A stretch of 64,000 nucleotides of DNA from Campylobacter concisus (GCF_003049085.1 NZ_PIQX01000008.1:1-64000), one strand, 5' to 3'; shown: positions 1 through 9,027, numbered from the stretch's first letter. Notes: generated by a model from the sequence alone, not told the origin. Translations and numbers: made by a program.

Positions 1-125
1 ACTTTTAGTTTTATTTATTAGTTTGTCTAATCTATTATAAATTATAAAATAATAGACTGGCTCAATCGATCACTTGTTTAGATTTCAAAGATTGACTAAT
101 AGTTTAACAATTGTAAGTTAAAAGA

Positions 126-158
126 ACTTTCTGCTCTGCGTTTTGCAAAACAGAAAGT
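126..158 (-). terminator. inverted repeat downstream of the DUF945 gene
   Basis: ACTTTCTG (126-133) is exactly complementary to CAGAAAGT (151-158), and the loop holds a smaller TTTTGCAAAA palindrome. On the minus strand the stem is followed by TCTTTTAAC. It lies about 50 bases beyond the stop of the DUF945 gene, so it could end that minus-strand operon. The T run is weak. Apart from this hairpin I see nothing gene-like in bases 1-207. Confidence 0.4.
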
Positions 159-207
159 GAAGTATATAGAAGTGATGCTTAAATGCAGATAAAAATCAGG
201 CTAATTT

Positions 208-1548
208 TTAAAAACCCATAAAGAAATTTTGAAGTCCAACTTTTCCATTAAATATAATATCTTTTTTGTTTGGATCATATTTAAATTCACTTATTACTTT
301 TTTATCCTCTTCTTTAAAATATCCAGCAGATATCAAAGTAGGCTCAACAAAAGCTACTTCTGGCACTAGTGTATCAAAAAAATTCGCTAGACTTTCGTCG
401 ACGCTTATTTTTCCACTAAGAGATAATTTATCAAAAATTTCTGACTGATTTGTTCCCTTTTTAAAGCCATTTACTGCTGCATCCAAATTTAGCTTTAAAG
501 CCTTATCTCCTTTTTTAAAGCTTAATGTATCTATTTTTATGCTTGGATTCTTTTCTAAGATTTGATCTATTATCTCATCAAAATTTAATCCAGCTAAAAC
601 ATTATAATTTTCTTCATTATTTAAATTATTAAGCTTGTCTAATATATTATTTAATGCAGGCACATTGATATTTGCGATTTTGCTATCAAAGACAAAATCT
701 GTATATTTTACTTTATCAACTGCTACTATACCTATTTTTATAACATCGTCCGATCTTCCAAGATCATTTGAGATTTCAAATTTTGAGTCATACTTAAAGT
801 CATCTATCAAAATATTACTTATATCATTAGATGCGAAAGACACCCTTTTAAATTTAACTTTTGCTAGATAAGGTACAAGCTGACTCTCTAAAATTTTTGA
901 AATCTTAACTGGCTCTTTATAGCTTGAGTCAATATAAAACCCTTCGATATTTAGATCAACTTTATTGTATTCACTAAAATCTTTCAAAACAATCTTATCT
1001 GCTTCAACCTTTAAGCTGTTTATACTATCTTTTGAATCAAGCGTCATACCAATCTTTATATCTTTTGTATTAACGGCAGTTTTTTGCTTATCGTTAAATT
1101 CAATATTGCTAAATTTGATATCTACATCTTTATCGCCAGTTAAGCTAACTTTTGTTTTAGTTGTTGCAATGACGTTTGAACCCATGAATGTTGCGATAAT
1201 GTTTTTAATCATATCGTTTTGGATAGAAATTTTTGAGTCTATTTCAAAGCCATCTATAAAAGCGAGCACTGTATGAGAAATTTCATTTTCTACTTTAAAA
1301 ACCAAATCCTCATTTACATTTTTACCAAATATATTTTCCAAAAGATCTTTTGAAACACTAAAATCAAATGATCCTTTTGAGCCAAAAAAACCTTTTTTGT
1401 AATCGTTATTAGAAATTTTAAAGCCATTAATATTGTTTAGATCATTCACTATCCTTTGATAGTTTTTCTCCACCTCATTTGAAGCAAAATAAACCGCTCC
1501 AATGGCTACTAAGATAACTACGATTAAAACAGATATCACCTTTTTCAT
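208..1548 (-). CDS. DUF945 (YdgA-like) family protein
   Basis: 446-aa protein with one N-terminal hydrophobic segment (about residues 3-19) that would act as a signal anchor, followed by a long polar, beta-rich region. The early pattern 'NDYKKGFFGSKGSFDF' and the many short alternating repeats match the DUF945/YdgA family of inner-membrane-anchored periplasmic proteins, whose function is not established. I chose the ATG at 1548 because GGAGAA sits just upstream. A longer open frame to 1605 would run into the upstream DedA gene. The start overlaps the DedA stop by 4 nt (ATGA), so the two are translationally coupled in one minus-strand operon. Confidence 0.7.
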   Translation of the reverse strand: MKKVISVLIVVILVAIGAVYFASNEVEKNYQRIVNDLNNINGFKISNNDYKKGFFGSKGSFDFSVSKDLLENIFGKNVNEDLVFKVENEISHTVLAFIDGFEIDSKISIQNDMIKNIIATFMGSNVIATTKTKVSLTGDKDVDIKFSNIEFNDKQKTAVNTKDIKIGMTLDSKDSINSLKVEADKIVLKDFSEYNKVDLNIEGFYIDSSYKEPVKISKILESQLVPYLAKVKFKRVSFASNDISNILIDDFKYDSKFEISNDLGRSDDVIKIGIVAVDKVKYTDFVFDSKIANINVPALNNILDKLNNLNNEENYNVLAGLNFDEIIDQILEKNPSIKIDTLSFKKGDKALKLNLDAAVNGFKKGTNQSEIFDKLSLSGKISVDESLANFFDTLVPEVAFVEPTLISAGYFKEEDKKVISEFKYDPNKKDIIFNGKVGLQNFFMGF

Positions 1549-2111
1549 GCTTTTCTCCTTTTTGTAATATGTTGTAAAAAAAACCAAATTCCAAGCAACA
1601 AACAAACCATAGCAAGAGGCATAATATATCCATGCTCGCCAAGATAGTCGCTTGCACCTACAAAATAATCACCCGCTTTAAAGCTGGCAAATCCGATAAT
1701 GATCGCCCAAAGCACTGACGAGATGAAATTTATAATGCTAAATTTATAAAATGAATACTTCGTAAGTCCAAGTGCGATAGGAACCAAAGTTTTAACTCCG
1801 TAGATAAATTTTTTGATAAATATTATCTTATCGCCATGTTTTTTGGCCAAAATTCCTGCATAAGCAAGCTTTCTTTTATGATTTTTGATATAAGGCATAA
1901 GTGAGTTTTTATTAAATCTTGCGACATAAAAAATTAGTGTGTCACCGATTGTATTTGCCACAGCAGCGACAATTATACTAAGAGTGATATCCATCTTACC
2001 GGCAAAACTTAAAATTCCAGCGGCGATTAATGCAACCATACCGCCACCAAGACTATAAAAAAACAATACAATATAGCCGTATGTTGAAACTGAGTTTATG
2101 ATATCTTGCAT
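1545..2111 (-). CDS. DedA-family inner-membrane protein
   Basis: 188 aa with four to five hydrophobic segments. The order is typical of DedA/SNARE-associated proteins: a glycine-rich entry helix, a second helix containing 'ANTIGDTLIFYVAR', a basic amphipathic stretch with 'KKHGDKIIFIKKF' and 'VKTLVPIALGL', then two C-terminal helices. DedA proteins are proposed lipid (undecaprenyl-phosphate) flippases or proton-dependent transporters; which role applies here cannot be read from the sequence. The gene overlaps its neighbours by 1-4 nt on both sides (SYLF gene upstream, DUF945 gene downstream), pointing to one envelope-related operon. Confidence 0.85.
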   Translation of the reverse strand: MQDIINSVSTYGYIVLFFYSLGGGMVALIAAGILSFAGKMDITLSIIVAAVANTIGDTLIFYVARFNKNSLMPYIKNHKRKLAYAGILAKKHGDKIIFIKKFIYGVKTLVPIALGLTKYSFYKFSIINFISSVLWAIIIGFASFKAGDYFVGASDYLGEHGYIMPLAMVCLLLGIWFFLQHITKRRKA

Positions 2112-2707
2112 TAATCTCCTAAAAGTTTAGATGCAGAGGCTATTAGCTGTTCATAGGCATAGCCACTTTGCTTTAAAATTTCTTCTCTTGCACTGATGAC
2201 TGCTCCACCAAAGCTAGCTCCCGCAAAAAAACCATCATTTGCAGCATAAGCATAGATATCACTTGAAAATTTAAAATCGCTTACTTTACTGTAATTGCGT
2301 CCAATGTCACCAAAAGCTACTGACAGCTTCGTATCAAGCGTGATCTTGGCATCTTTAATATCGTGGATAATGCTATCTTTAAATATAAAAAGCACAAGCG
2401 AACTATCTTCATAACCAAGCTGTATACCGATACTGCCGCCACTTATGCTAATTGGTAAAATTTCACTTGGCGAGTTAATGTTGCCAACAACCATAATACC
2501 ATCTCCACCCATACCACCAACTACAAAACCGACCTTTTTAACACTTGGAAAGATGATCGTCGCTTTTGACTGCTCGATTAGCTCTTTTATAGGAGCGTTT
2601 CTAGCGCCTCTCATAGTTGTTATAAACGAGTTTGCCGAATCTAGCACGAGCTCCTCGCTGGCAAAGCCAAGTGAGAAAAATAATAAAATTGAAAAAAGAA
2701 ATTTCAT
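2111..2707 (-). CDS. SYLF-domain (lipid-binding) periplasmic protein
   Basis: 198 aa. Residues 1-16 form a clear signal peptide ending at 'GFA|SEE'. The rest is a SYLF (Ysc84-like) domain: 'ATIIFPSVKKVGFVVGG', 'GGSIGIQLGYEDSSLVLFIF' and a glycine-rich C-terminal part ending in 'AASKLLGD'. SYLF domains bind phosphoinositides in eukaryotes; the bacterial secreted forms have no firm role. A second SYLF protein lies at 12288-12950 on the other strand. The start overlaps nothing upstream: 9 nt separate it from the rny stop, so it may be co-transcribed with rny. Confidence 0.85.
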   Translation of the reverse strand: MKFLFSILLFFSLGFASEELVLDSANSFITTMRGARNAPIKELIEQSKATIIFPSVKKVGFVVGGMGGDGIMVVGNINSPSEILPISISGGSIGIQLGYEDSSLVLFIFKDSIIHDIKDAKITLDTKLSVAFGDIGRNYSKVSDFKFSSDIYAYAANDGFFAGASFGGAVISAREEILKQSGYAYEQLIASASKLLGD

Positions 2708-2716
2708 ATTTTGCCG

Positions 2717-4270
2717 TTATTTTGCAAAATCAACAGCGCGAGTCTCTCTGATGACGCTTACTTTTATCTCACCAGGATACTGCACCTTGCTCTCGATCTC
2801 TTGAGCTATCTCTTTTGCTACAAGCACTGCCTCGTCATCGTTTATAAGTTTAGCATTTGCGATGACACGAATTTCACGACCTGCATTTATCGCATAAGCT
2901 TGCTTGATGCCATCTTTACTTTTTGCGATGTTTTCGATCTCTTCGACACGCTTTAAGAAGCTCTCAAGTACCTCACGCCTTGCACCTGGACGAGCCGCAC
3001 TTAGTGCGTCAGCTGCGCAAACAGCCGCACTTTCTATACTTGTTGCTTCTTCGTGGCCGTGGTGAGCGTAGATGGCGTTGATAACTACTGGATGCTCTTT
3101 GTAGCGCTTACAAATTTCTGCTCCAAGATCAACGTGGCTTCCCTCATACTCGTGAGTTAACGCTTTACCGATATCGTGAAGTATGCCAGCTCTTTTTGCA
3201 AGCTTCTCATCTCCGCCACACTCAGCTGCGATGATACCAGCAAGGTGAGCTACTTCAAGGCTGTGAGCCAAGGCATTTTGACCGTAGCTCGCTCTAAATT
3301 TAAGCTTACCTATTAGTTTTACGATCTCTGGATGAATTTTATTTAGACCAAGATCCATGACGATATTTTCGCCCTCTTCTTGTATGCTTTGCTCAAATTC
3401 TTCAGTCACTTTTTTGTGAAGGTCTTCTATCCTTGCTGGTTGGATTCTGCCATCCTCTACTAAAAGTTCGATCACTCTTGTTGCGATCGCACGTCTGTAA
3501 AGATTGAAGCTACTTAGTATGATAGCATGTGGTGTGTCATCAATGATAATATCAACGCCAAGCACCATTTCAAGGGTCTTGATATTACGTCCCTCTTTAC
3601 CAATGATCCTACCTTTTAGCTCATCGTTTTTAATATTTACGACATTTATCAGACGCTCAGCCGCAAATTCTCCAGCAAATCTTGATGTAGCCTGCGCCAA
3701 AATATAATTAACCCTCTTTTTGGCTTCTCTTTTTGCTTCTTCTTCGTATTTTCTAACGATATGAGCGATATCCGCACGAGACTTCTCCTCGACCTTTTTA
3801 AGTACGACCTCTTTTGCCTCTTCTTCTGTTAAGCCAGCAGCGTGCTCAAGTACTCTTATCGCTTCTTCTACCTTGTTTTGATAAGTCGCTTTTAAATTTA
3901 AGCCCTCTTCGTAAGTTATCTTTGCATCTTGCTTATCTTTTTCAAAAAGCTCTTTACTTTCGTTTAAAAGCTCTTGCTCATTTAGCAAAATTTTCTCTTT
4001 TTTGGTTAGTTCATCAAATTTACTCGCATACTCTTTTTGAAGCTTTGTAGTCTTATCGTCGTATCTCTTTTTAGCCTCAAATTCAGCCTCTTGTACTGAA
4101 ATTTTAGAATTTTTAAGCGTTAGCTCAGCCTCATACTCGATAGCTTTTGCTTTTGCTTTTGCTTGTTCTAAGAAGATGTTGTAGTTTGCATCATTTATCT
4201 TTTTGGCGTATAGATACCCTGCTCCAACGCCCGCCACACCGGCTCCTAAGCCTATTAAAACCTCTATCAT
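2717..4270 (-). CDS. rny: ribonuclease Y
   Basis: 517 aa, the usual length. Domains in order: an N-terminal membrane helix (residues 2-23), a long charged coiled coil (about 30-190), a KH RNA-binding domain ('GRIIGKEGRNIKTLE', about 220-235) and an HD phosphohydrolase domain with 'RAGILHDIGKA' (about 365) and 'AIYAHHGHEE'. RNase Y is a membrane-bound endoribonuclease that starts mRNA decay in bacteria with little or no RNase E dependence. The start ATG at 4270 lies inside the 3' end of the 5-FCL gene, with AGAGGA as ribosome-binding site, so translation of the two is probably coupled. Confidence 0.97.
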   Translation of the reverse strand: MIEVLIGLGAGVAGVGAGYLYAKKINDANYNIFLEQAKAKAKAIEYEAELTLKNSKISVQEAEFEAKKRYDDKTTKLQKEYASKFDELTKKEKILLNEQELLNESKELFEKDKQDAKITYEEGLNLKATYQNKVEEAIRVLEHAAGLTEEEAKEVVLKKVEEKSRADIAHIVRKYEEEAKREAKKRVNYILAQATSRFAGEFAAERLINVVNIKNDELKGRIIGKEGRNIKTLEMVLGVDIIIDDTPHAIILSSFNLYRRAIATRVIELLVEDGRIQPARIEDLHKKVTEEFEQSIQEEGENIVMDLGLNKIHPEIVKLIGKLKFRASYGQNALAHSLEVAHLAGIIAAECGGDEKLAKRAGILHDIGKALTHEYEGSHVDLGAEICKRYKEHPVVINAIYAHHGHEEATSIESAAVCAADALSAARPGARREVLESFLKRVEEIENIAKSKDGIKQAYAINAGREIRVIANAKLINDDEAVLVAKEIAQEIESKVQYPGEIKVSVIRETRAVDFAK

Positions 4271-4835
4271 TCATTCCTCTTTTTATATAATTTTTGTTTG
4301 GGGTTATATAAAAGTCTGCTACCACGTCTTGTGCATTTGAAAGCACATCTTTGGTATAAAAGTCTTTTATCTCAAGAAAAACTATCCGTTTTGGCTTAAT
4401 AGGCAAAGAGTCAAAAAATCTATCATAAAATCCTTTTCCATGCCCTATCCTAGCCATAGCTCCATCAACCCCAATCGCTGGAGCTACTGCCATATCAAGT
4501 CTAACATTATCCATTTTTTTGCCAGATGGCTGTCTGACGTTAAATTTATAAGTTATAAATGGCAGTCGCAATCTTACCATCTTTAAGCTAAGACCTACCA
4601 TAAAAGGGGCAAAAATTTCACATTTACGTGATAAATTTCGCCTTATTTTAAGCACATCGACTTCATAGTTAAGTGGCAAATAAAACAGTACTTTCTTAGA
4701 ATTTGTAAAATTTATCAATTTCAAAAGCGTTTTTGTAGCTTTATAGTGCGAGCATTTGGCCTTAAATTTAGTAAGCTTCATTAAATTTGCTCTTGCATTT
4801 TTTCTAAATTCATTTTTTTCTAAATTAACACTCAT
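4191..4835 (-). CDS. 5-formyltetrahydrofolate cyclo-ligase
   Basis: 214 aa from the ATG at 4835, which has an AAGAAAGAGC-type ribosome-binding site; an upstream extension to 5120 would cross the divergent lipoprotein gene. Family hallmarks are the basic start 'EKNEFRKNARANL', 'VLFYLPLNYEVDV', the glycine-rich nucleotide/folate loop 'ARIGHGKGFYDRFF' and a closing 'VADFYITPN'. It makes 5,10-methenyl-THF from 5-formyl-THF using ATP. The C-terminus runs about 27 residues past the family core, fully inside the rny reading frame, giving an unusually long 80-nt overlap. The family's end is normally near 'ITPN', so this tail may be a consequence of a lost stop codon. Confidence 0.88.
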   Translation of the reverse strand: MSVNLEKNEFRKNARANLMKLTKFKAKCSHYKATKTLLKLINFTNSKKVLFYLPLNYEVDVLKIRRNLSRKCEIFAPFMVGLSLKMVRLRLPFITYKFNVRQPSGKKMDNVRLDMAVAPAIGVDGAMARIGHGKGFYDRFFDSLPIKPKRIVFLEIKDFYTKDVLSNAQDVVADFYITPNKNYIKRGMNDRGFNRLRSRCGGRWSRVSIRQKDK

Positions 4836-4851
4836 TTTATGCTCTTTCTTG

Positions 4852-4857
4852 TATAAT
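4852..4857 (+). promoter_or_regulatory. -10 box for the thioredoxin lipoprotein - ftsY operon
   Basis: TATAAT 28 bases upstream of the lipoprotein ATG at 4885, preceded by TTG. No convincing -35 is visible, as is usual for Campylobacter sigma70 promoters. It lies just inside the upstream side of the divergent 5-FCL gene start. Confidence 0.6.
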
Positions 4858-4884
4858 CCTGAAATCTTATTCAAAAGGAAATTT

Positions 4885-5517
4885 ATGACATTAAAACGAG
4901 CAATTATAACATCACTTTGCATTTTTGCATTTTTTGGATGCGGCGACGGGAACAAGCAAAAAAAAGAGCAAAATACAAGCGAACAAACGCAAGGCAAAAT
5001 TTTAGATAAAAATGCTAGCAAAGATGAAAATTTAAGCAAAGACTCACTCACTCCAAAAATGAGTGAAAGTACCCAAGATAGCGAGATAAAAGAGATAAAT
5101 CTAAAGCTGCTAAGTGGCACAACTATGCAGATTACAAAAAGAAGTAATGGCTTTGACGTAAAAGATGGTAAAAAAGCAACTCTTTACGTATTTTTCGCCA
5201 CTTGGTGCCCTCCTTGCAAGGCTGAGATCCCACACTTAAATAACCTAAGTGAGAAATTTAAAAACGAGCTAGATATCGTTGGTGTGCTACTTGAAGACAA
5301 AAGTGAAGATGAAGTAAAAGATTTTGCTCAAAAATATAAAATAAAATATGAAGTCGCGGTTGGAGAGGGAAATTTTTTATTTGAAAAAGCGATGGGTGGC
5401 ATAAAAGGCTTGCCTGCGTCAGCACTTTTTAAAGCAAATGGCGACTACGTTCAAGGCTACATCGGTCTTGTGCCTGAAGAGATGCTTGAAAATGATATAA
5501 ATAGGGCTACAAAATAA
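4885..5517 (+). CDS. TlpA-like thioredoxin-fold lipoprotein
   Basis: 210 aa from the ATG at 4885 (AAGGAA ribosome-binding site). The signal sequence ends in a lipobox 'FFGC' (Cys about residue 17), followed by a charged linker, then a thioredoxin-like domain with active site WCPPC inside 'FATWCPPCKAEIP' and the cis-proline region 'KGLPASALF'. This predicts a membrane-tethered periplasmic thiol-disulfide protein of the TlpA/ResA type, probably reducing apocytochrome c or other periplasmic disulfides. The stop overlaps the ftsY start (TAATG). From memory, C. jejuni has the same lipoprotein - ftsY - radA neighbourhood. Confidence 0.9.
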   Translation: MTLKRAIITSLCIFAFFGCGDGNKQKKEQNTSEQTQGKILDKNASKDENLSKDSLTPKMSESTQDSEIKEINLKLLSGTTMQITKRSNGFDVKDGKKATLYVFFATWCPPCKAEIPHLNNLSEKFKNELDIVGVLLEDKSEDEVKDFAQKYKIKYEVAVGEGNFLFEKAMGGIKGLPASALFKANGDYVQGYIGLVPEEMLENDINRATK

Positions 5518-6383
5518 TGCTTGATTTTCTAAAAAAAGGCCTTGAGAAGACTTTTGGAGCGATCAGCTCAGCTAAAAAATCAAAAAAAATAAATAAAGAT
5601 AGTTTAGAAGAAATTTTACTAGAAGCTGACGTAGCCTATGAGATCGTGGAAGAAATTTTATACTACTTGCCGCCACAAGATGAAGTAAGCAGAGCCGATC
5701 TAAGGCGCGTTATGAGTAGCTATTTTATCTACGAAAGCGAGCGTGTGATTGAGCCTGATAAGCCATTTGTCGATCTCATCCTTGGCGTAAATGGTGCTGG
5801 CAAGACAACCACTATCGCAAAGCTTGCAAATTTATATAAAAATAATGGCAAAAGCGTCATTCTGGGCGCTTGTGATACATTTAGAGCTGGTGCAATCGAG
5901 CAGCTACGCCAGTGGTCGCTTAGGCTAAATGTGCCAATAGTTGCCACCCAGCAAGGTCACGACCCTTCAGCTGTTGCTTACGATACAATCAGCTCAGCCC
6001 TTGCAAAAGGTATCGACCGAGTCATCCTTGACACAGCCGGCAGACTTCAAAACCAAACAAATTTAGCAAACGAACTTGACAAGATCGTTCGTATTAGCAA
6101 AAAAGCTTATGAAAAAGCGCCACACCGTAAAATTTTGATTCTTGATGGCACGCAAGGCAACGCCGGAGTTGCGCAAGCGAAAGCATTTAACGATATTGTC
6201 TCGCTTGATGGTGTCATCATCACAAAGCTTGATGGCACCGCAAAGGGTGGAGCACTATTTGGCGTGGCAAGAGAGCTTGAGCTACCTATATTTTATATAG
6301 GCGTTGGCGAGAGCATGGATGATATCATCAAATTTAATCCAGACGAGTTTTTAGACGAGCTGATGGACGCTATTTTTGAGTAG
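5517..6383 (+). CDS. ftsY: signal recognition particle receptor FtsY
   Basis: 288 aa, an NG-domain protein without the long acidic A domain found in E. coli, as is common in this class. The helical N domain (about 1-85) precedes the G domain with 'GVNGAGKTTTIAKLA' (G1), 'DTFRAGAIEQL', 'DTAGRLQNQ' (G3), 'TKLDGTAKGG' (G4) and the closing 'GVGESMDDI'. It is the GTPase receptor that docks SRP-bound ribosomes at the inner membrane. Overlap with the lipoprotein upstream is 1 nt, and with the VanZ-like gene downstream 8 nt. Confidence 0.97.
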   Translation: MLDFLKKGLEKTFGAISSAKKSKKINKDSLEEILLEADVAYEIVEEILYYLPPQDEVSRADLRRVMSSYFIYESERVIEPDKPFVDLILGVNGAGKTTTIAKLANLYKNNGKSVILGACDTFRAGAIEQLRQWSLRLNVPIVATQQGHDPSAVAYDTISSALAKGIDRVILDTAGRLQNQTNLANELDKIVRISKKAYEKAPHRKILILDGTQGNAGVAQAKAFNDIVSLDGVIITKLDGTAKGGALFGVARELELPIFYIGVGESMDDIIKFNPDEFLDELMDAIFE

Positions 6384-6738
6384 AGTGAAATTTCTTAGTA
6401 AAATTTGCTTTTTCGCTGCTCTTTTGGTAATTGATTTTCTTGCATTTACTCCAAAAAGTCCCACGATCATCGAAAATTCGTGGGATAAAGCAAATCATTT
6501 TTTAGCTTTTTGCGTCCTATACATCCTGCTCTATCTTGGCTATGAGTTTAAAATTTTTAAAAATTTAGCCATACTTTTAGCCTTTGGTGTGCAAATAGAA
6601 CTCGTTCAAGCATTTTTACCAAACAGGAGCTTTAGCTTGCTTGACATCGTGGCTGACATGATCGGAGCGGCTTTTGGAGTGATAGTAGTTGAAATTTTAA
6701 AAAGGATATATTATGGCAAAAGCAAAGCCAGTTTTTGA
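6376..6738 (+). CDS. VanZ-like membrane protein
   Basis: 120 aa with four hydrophobic segments. 'WDKANHFLAFCVLYILLY' and 'PNRSFSLLDIVADMIGAAFG' are the two conserved blocks of the VanZ-like family (the D-K-xx-H-F-x-A-F motif and the D-xx-AD-xx-G motif). Function is unknown. The start is ambiguous: TTG at 6376 or GTG at 6385, neither with a strong ribosome-binding site, so coupling to the ftsY stop (6381-6383) probably drives translation. The 3' end overlaps radA by 26 nt. Confidence 0.78.
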   Translation: MSRVKFLSKICFFAALLVIDFLAFTPKSPTIIENSWDKANHFLAFCVLYILLYLGYEFKIFKNLAILLAFGVQIELVQAFLPNRSFSLLDIVADMIGAAFGVIVVEILKRIYYGKSKASF

Positions 6739-8053
6739 GTGTCAAGCCTGCGGAAATCAGCAGAGCAAATGGCTGGGCAAATGCCCACAATGTGGGGCTT
6801 GGGATAGCTTTGTCGAGCTTAGCCAGCAAGAGATAAAGATAAGTAAAGAGATAGCAAAAAGCACTAGCGCACCTAGCAAAGCCATAAGCATAGACGAAGT
6901 TGAAATTCAAAATTTCACGAGATTTAGCACCAAAGATAGCGAGCTAGACCTTGTTCTTGGTGGTGGCGTGGTCGAGGGTTCGCTTGTTTTAATAGGCGGT
7001 AGCCCGGGCATCGGCAAATCAACCCTGCTTTTAAAAATCGGCTCAAATTTAGCAAAAGATGGCAAAAAAACGCTCTATGTAAGCGGCGAAGAGAGCCAAA
7101 GCCAGATAAAAATGAGAGCCGATAGGTTAAATGCAGTGGATAAAAATTTATACCTGCTAACTGAAATTTGCCTAGAAGATATCCTGCTAGAGGTGCAAAA
7201 GAGCGACTACAAAGTACTAGTAATCGACTCTATTCAAACGCTTTATAGCCAAAATATAAGCTCTGCTCCAGGCTCGATCACGCAGGTTCGCGAGATCACG
7301 TTTGAGCTAATGAGACTTGCAAAGAGCCAAAACATCTGCGTTTTCATCATCGGCCATATCACCAAAGAGGGCTCGATCGCAGGGCCTAGAGTGCTTGAGC
7401 ACATGGTCGATGTGGTGCTTTATTTTGAGGGCGATGCGAGCAGAGAGCTTAGAATTTTGCGCGGGTTTAAAAACCGCTTTGGCTCGACAAGCGAGGTTGG
7501 CATATTTGAGATGAGCCAGCACGGACTCGTGAGCGCAAACGAGGTTTCTAGTAAATTTTTCACACGTGGTGGGGCGATGAGTGGCAGTGCGATCACCATC
7601 ATAATGGAAGGCTCAAGAGCGCTTAGCATCGAAATTCAGGCACTCGTTTGCGAAAGCGCCTATCCAAAAAGAAGTTCGACTGGCTTTGAGAGAAACCGCT
7701 TAGATATGTTGCTAGCCCTGCTTGAGCGAAAGCTTGAAATTCCACTTGGGCACTACGACGTCTTCATAAACGTTTCAGGTGGCGTTAAGATAAGCGAAAC
7801 TGCGGCCGATCTAGCCGTTATAGCAGCTATAATCAGCAGTTTCAAAAACCGCCCTATTAGCAAGGATAGCGTATTCATCGGTGAGCTAAGCCTAAACGGC
7901 GAAATAAGAGAAATTTTCAACCTAGATCAACGACTAAAAGAGGCAAAAACGCAGAAATTTAAAAATGCTATCATCCCAAACAAACCGCTTGACACGCAAG
8001 GGCTAAAATGCTTTTACGCAAAAGATATCACGCAAGTGCTTGAGTGGATGTAA
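6713..8053 (+). CDS. radA: DNA repair protein RadA
   Basis: 446 aa. It carries an N-terminal four-cysteine zinc finger (CxxC about residues 10-13 and CPQC about 26-29), a RecA-like ATPase with 'GGSPGIGKSTLLLK' and 'VLVIDSIQTLY', the RadA-specific KNRFG motif (about 245-249) and a C-terminal Lon-protease-like domain ('NVSGGVKISETAADLAV'). RadA is a hexameric helicase that promotes branch migration in recombination, including during natural transformation. ATG at 6713 follows AAAAGGA. Confidence 0.97.
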   Translation: MAKAKPVFECQACGNQQSKWLGKCPQCGAWDSFVELSQQEIKISKEIAKSTSAPSKAISIDEVEIQNFTRFSTKDSELDLVLGGGVVEGSLVLIGGSPGIGKSTLLLKIGSNLAKDGKKTLYVSGEESQSQIKMRADRLNAVDKNLYLLTEICLEDILLEVQKSDYKVLVIDSIQTLYSQNISSAPGSITQVREITFELMRLAKSQNICVFIIGHITKEGSIAGPRVLEHMVDVVLYFEGDASRELRILRGFKNRFGSTSEVGIFEMSQHGLVSANEVSSKFFTRGGAMSGSAITIIMEGSRALSIEIQALVCESAYPKRSSTGFERNRLDMLLALLERKLEIPLGHYDVFINVSGGVKISETAADLAVIAAIISSFKNRPISKDSVFIGELSLNGEIREIFNLDQRLKEAKTQKFKNAIIPNKPLDTQGLKCFYAKDITQVLEWM

Positions 8054-8062
8054 ATTTATCTT

Positions 8063-8093
8063 GCCAGCAACTTAATATCAATACTTTGCTGGC
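8063..8093. terminator. inverted repeat between convergent radA and the 275-aa gene
   Basis: GCCAGCAA (8063-8070) pairs with TTGCTGGC (8086-8093) across a 15-nt loop, 10 bases past the radA stop. There is no strong T run, so it is a plausible but unproven transcription end for radA. Confidence 0.4.
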
Positions 8094-8199
8094 TAGGCCA
8101 TGTTTTTTGAAATTTTATCTTTTACATAAATCTGTGAGCATCTATGCTTTTTCTTTGAAATTCAAATTATAAAAATTCCATTCTTTGCTTATAAAATAC

Positions 8200-9027
8200 C
8201 TATGCCCTCTTATCCACTTTAAGCTTTGCAACTTTTTCTAAAATCTCAAACATGCTCTTGCCACTATCAAATTTACTCTTTATAAATTTATAAAGCTCTT
8301 TAAATCTCTCATCGGCTTCAAGCTTATAGGTGTGAGATTTTTTAGTAACTTGTATAGGTGTAAATTTCTTCTCTTTGGCGTTGTCTTCTTTTTCAAGATT
8401 ATCTATATTCTGAACACCTTTTTCGTTTAGCTCTTTTAATATATTAACAGCATTTTTAGCATCTTCGCCAGATAAAGTTAGATCAAACCGCTCTTTTAAT
8501 GCATATTTAGCCCACTCCTCTTTAAACTCATCAACGCTCATATCGCTATCAAGCAGATCAATAGTCCTTGAGTTTTGCATAAATAGCAAATCGCTATCGC
8601 CACGATATTCATTTAAAAATTCATTTACAGTATATGGGGTATCTCTTAAAATTTTTGGCTTATCATTGTCTGGTTTTGCTTGCTGACCTTGTATGTACTC
8701 TACAAACAAACCCTTACTTTCATTTATGAAATTTTTAAGATCTGATAGCTGCTCGCTTGTAAAGTTAGGATCATAGCCTCTGAGCTTTCCTATGATAGTG
8801 ACTTTTGCTTCATCACCCTTTGTAAAGCCAGATAGTGGATATATATGTCTATCATAAGACGCAGCTTGAGCTTTTCTATCAAGCCTTGCGTATTTAGGAA
8901 ATGTCATACCATATCCCATATCGTTACTAAGTATCTCGTTTATATCATTAAATTTAAAGCCCATCTCTCTTGCTATGTTTTCTCTTGAGAGATAGTTAGA
9001 AGTTGGGAGATTATTAGAAATTTGCAT
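8200..9027 (-). CDS. hypothetical protein, 275 aa
   Basis: I do not recognise a characterised family. The protein has no signal peptide and no membrane helix. It starts with a polar, Asn/Ser-rich segment ('MQISNNLPTSNYLSREN'), then a mixed region containing 'DRHIYPLSGFTKGDEAKVTI', and ends in a lysine-rich helical part. An N-terminus of this type is seen in Campylobacter proteins exported by the flagellar apparatus, so a flagellar-dependent secreted protein is one possibility (inference only). The gene stands alone between 146-base and 144-base flanks; no clear promoter motif or transfer sign was noted. Confidence 0.6.
   Translation of the reverse strand: MQISNNLPTSNYLSRENIAREMGFKFNDINEILSNDMGYGMTFPKYARLDRKAQAASYDRHIYPLSGFTKGDEAKVTIIGKLRGYDPNFTSEQLSDLKNFINESKGLFVEYIQGQQAKPDNDKPKILRDTPYTVNEFLNEYRGDSDLLFMQNSRTIDLLDSDMSVDEFKEEWAKYALKERFDLTLSGEDAKNAVNILKELNEKGVQNIDNLEKEDNAKEKKFTPIQVTKKSHTYKLEADERFKELYKFIKSKFDSGKSMFEILEKVAKLKVDKRA

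Noticed and set aside
4836-5120. Upstream extension of the 5-FCL gene
   Set aside because: It would run antisense through the divergent lipoprotein signal sequence, and the ATG at 4835 has a ribosome-binding site and family-like start.
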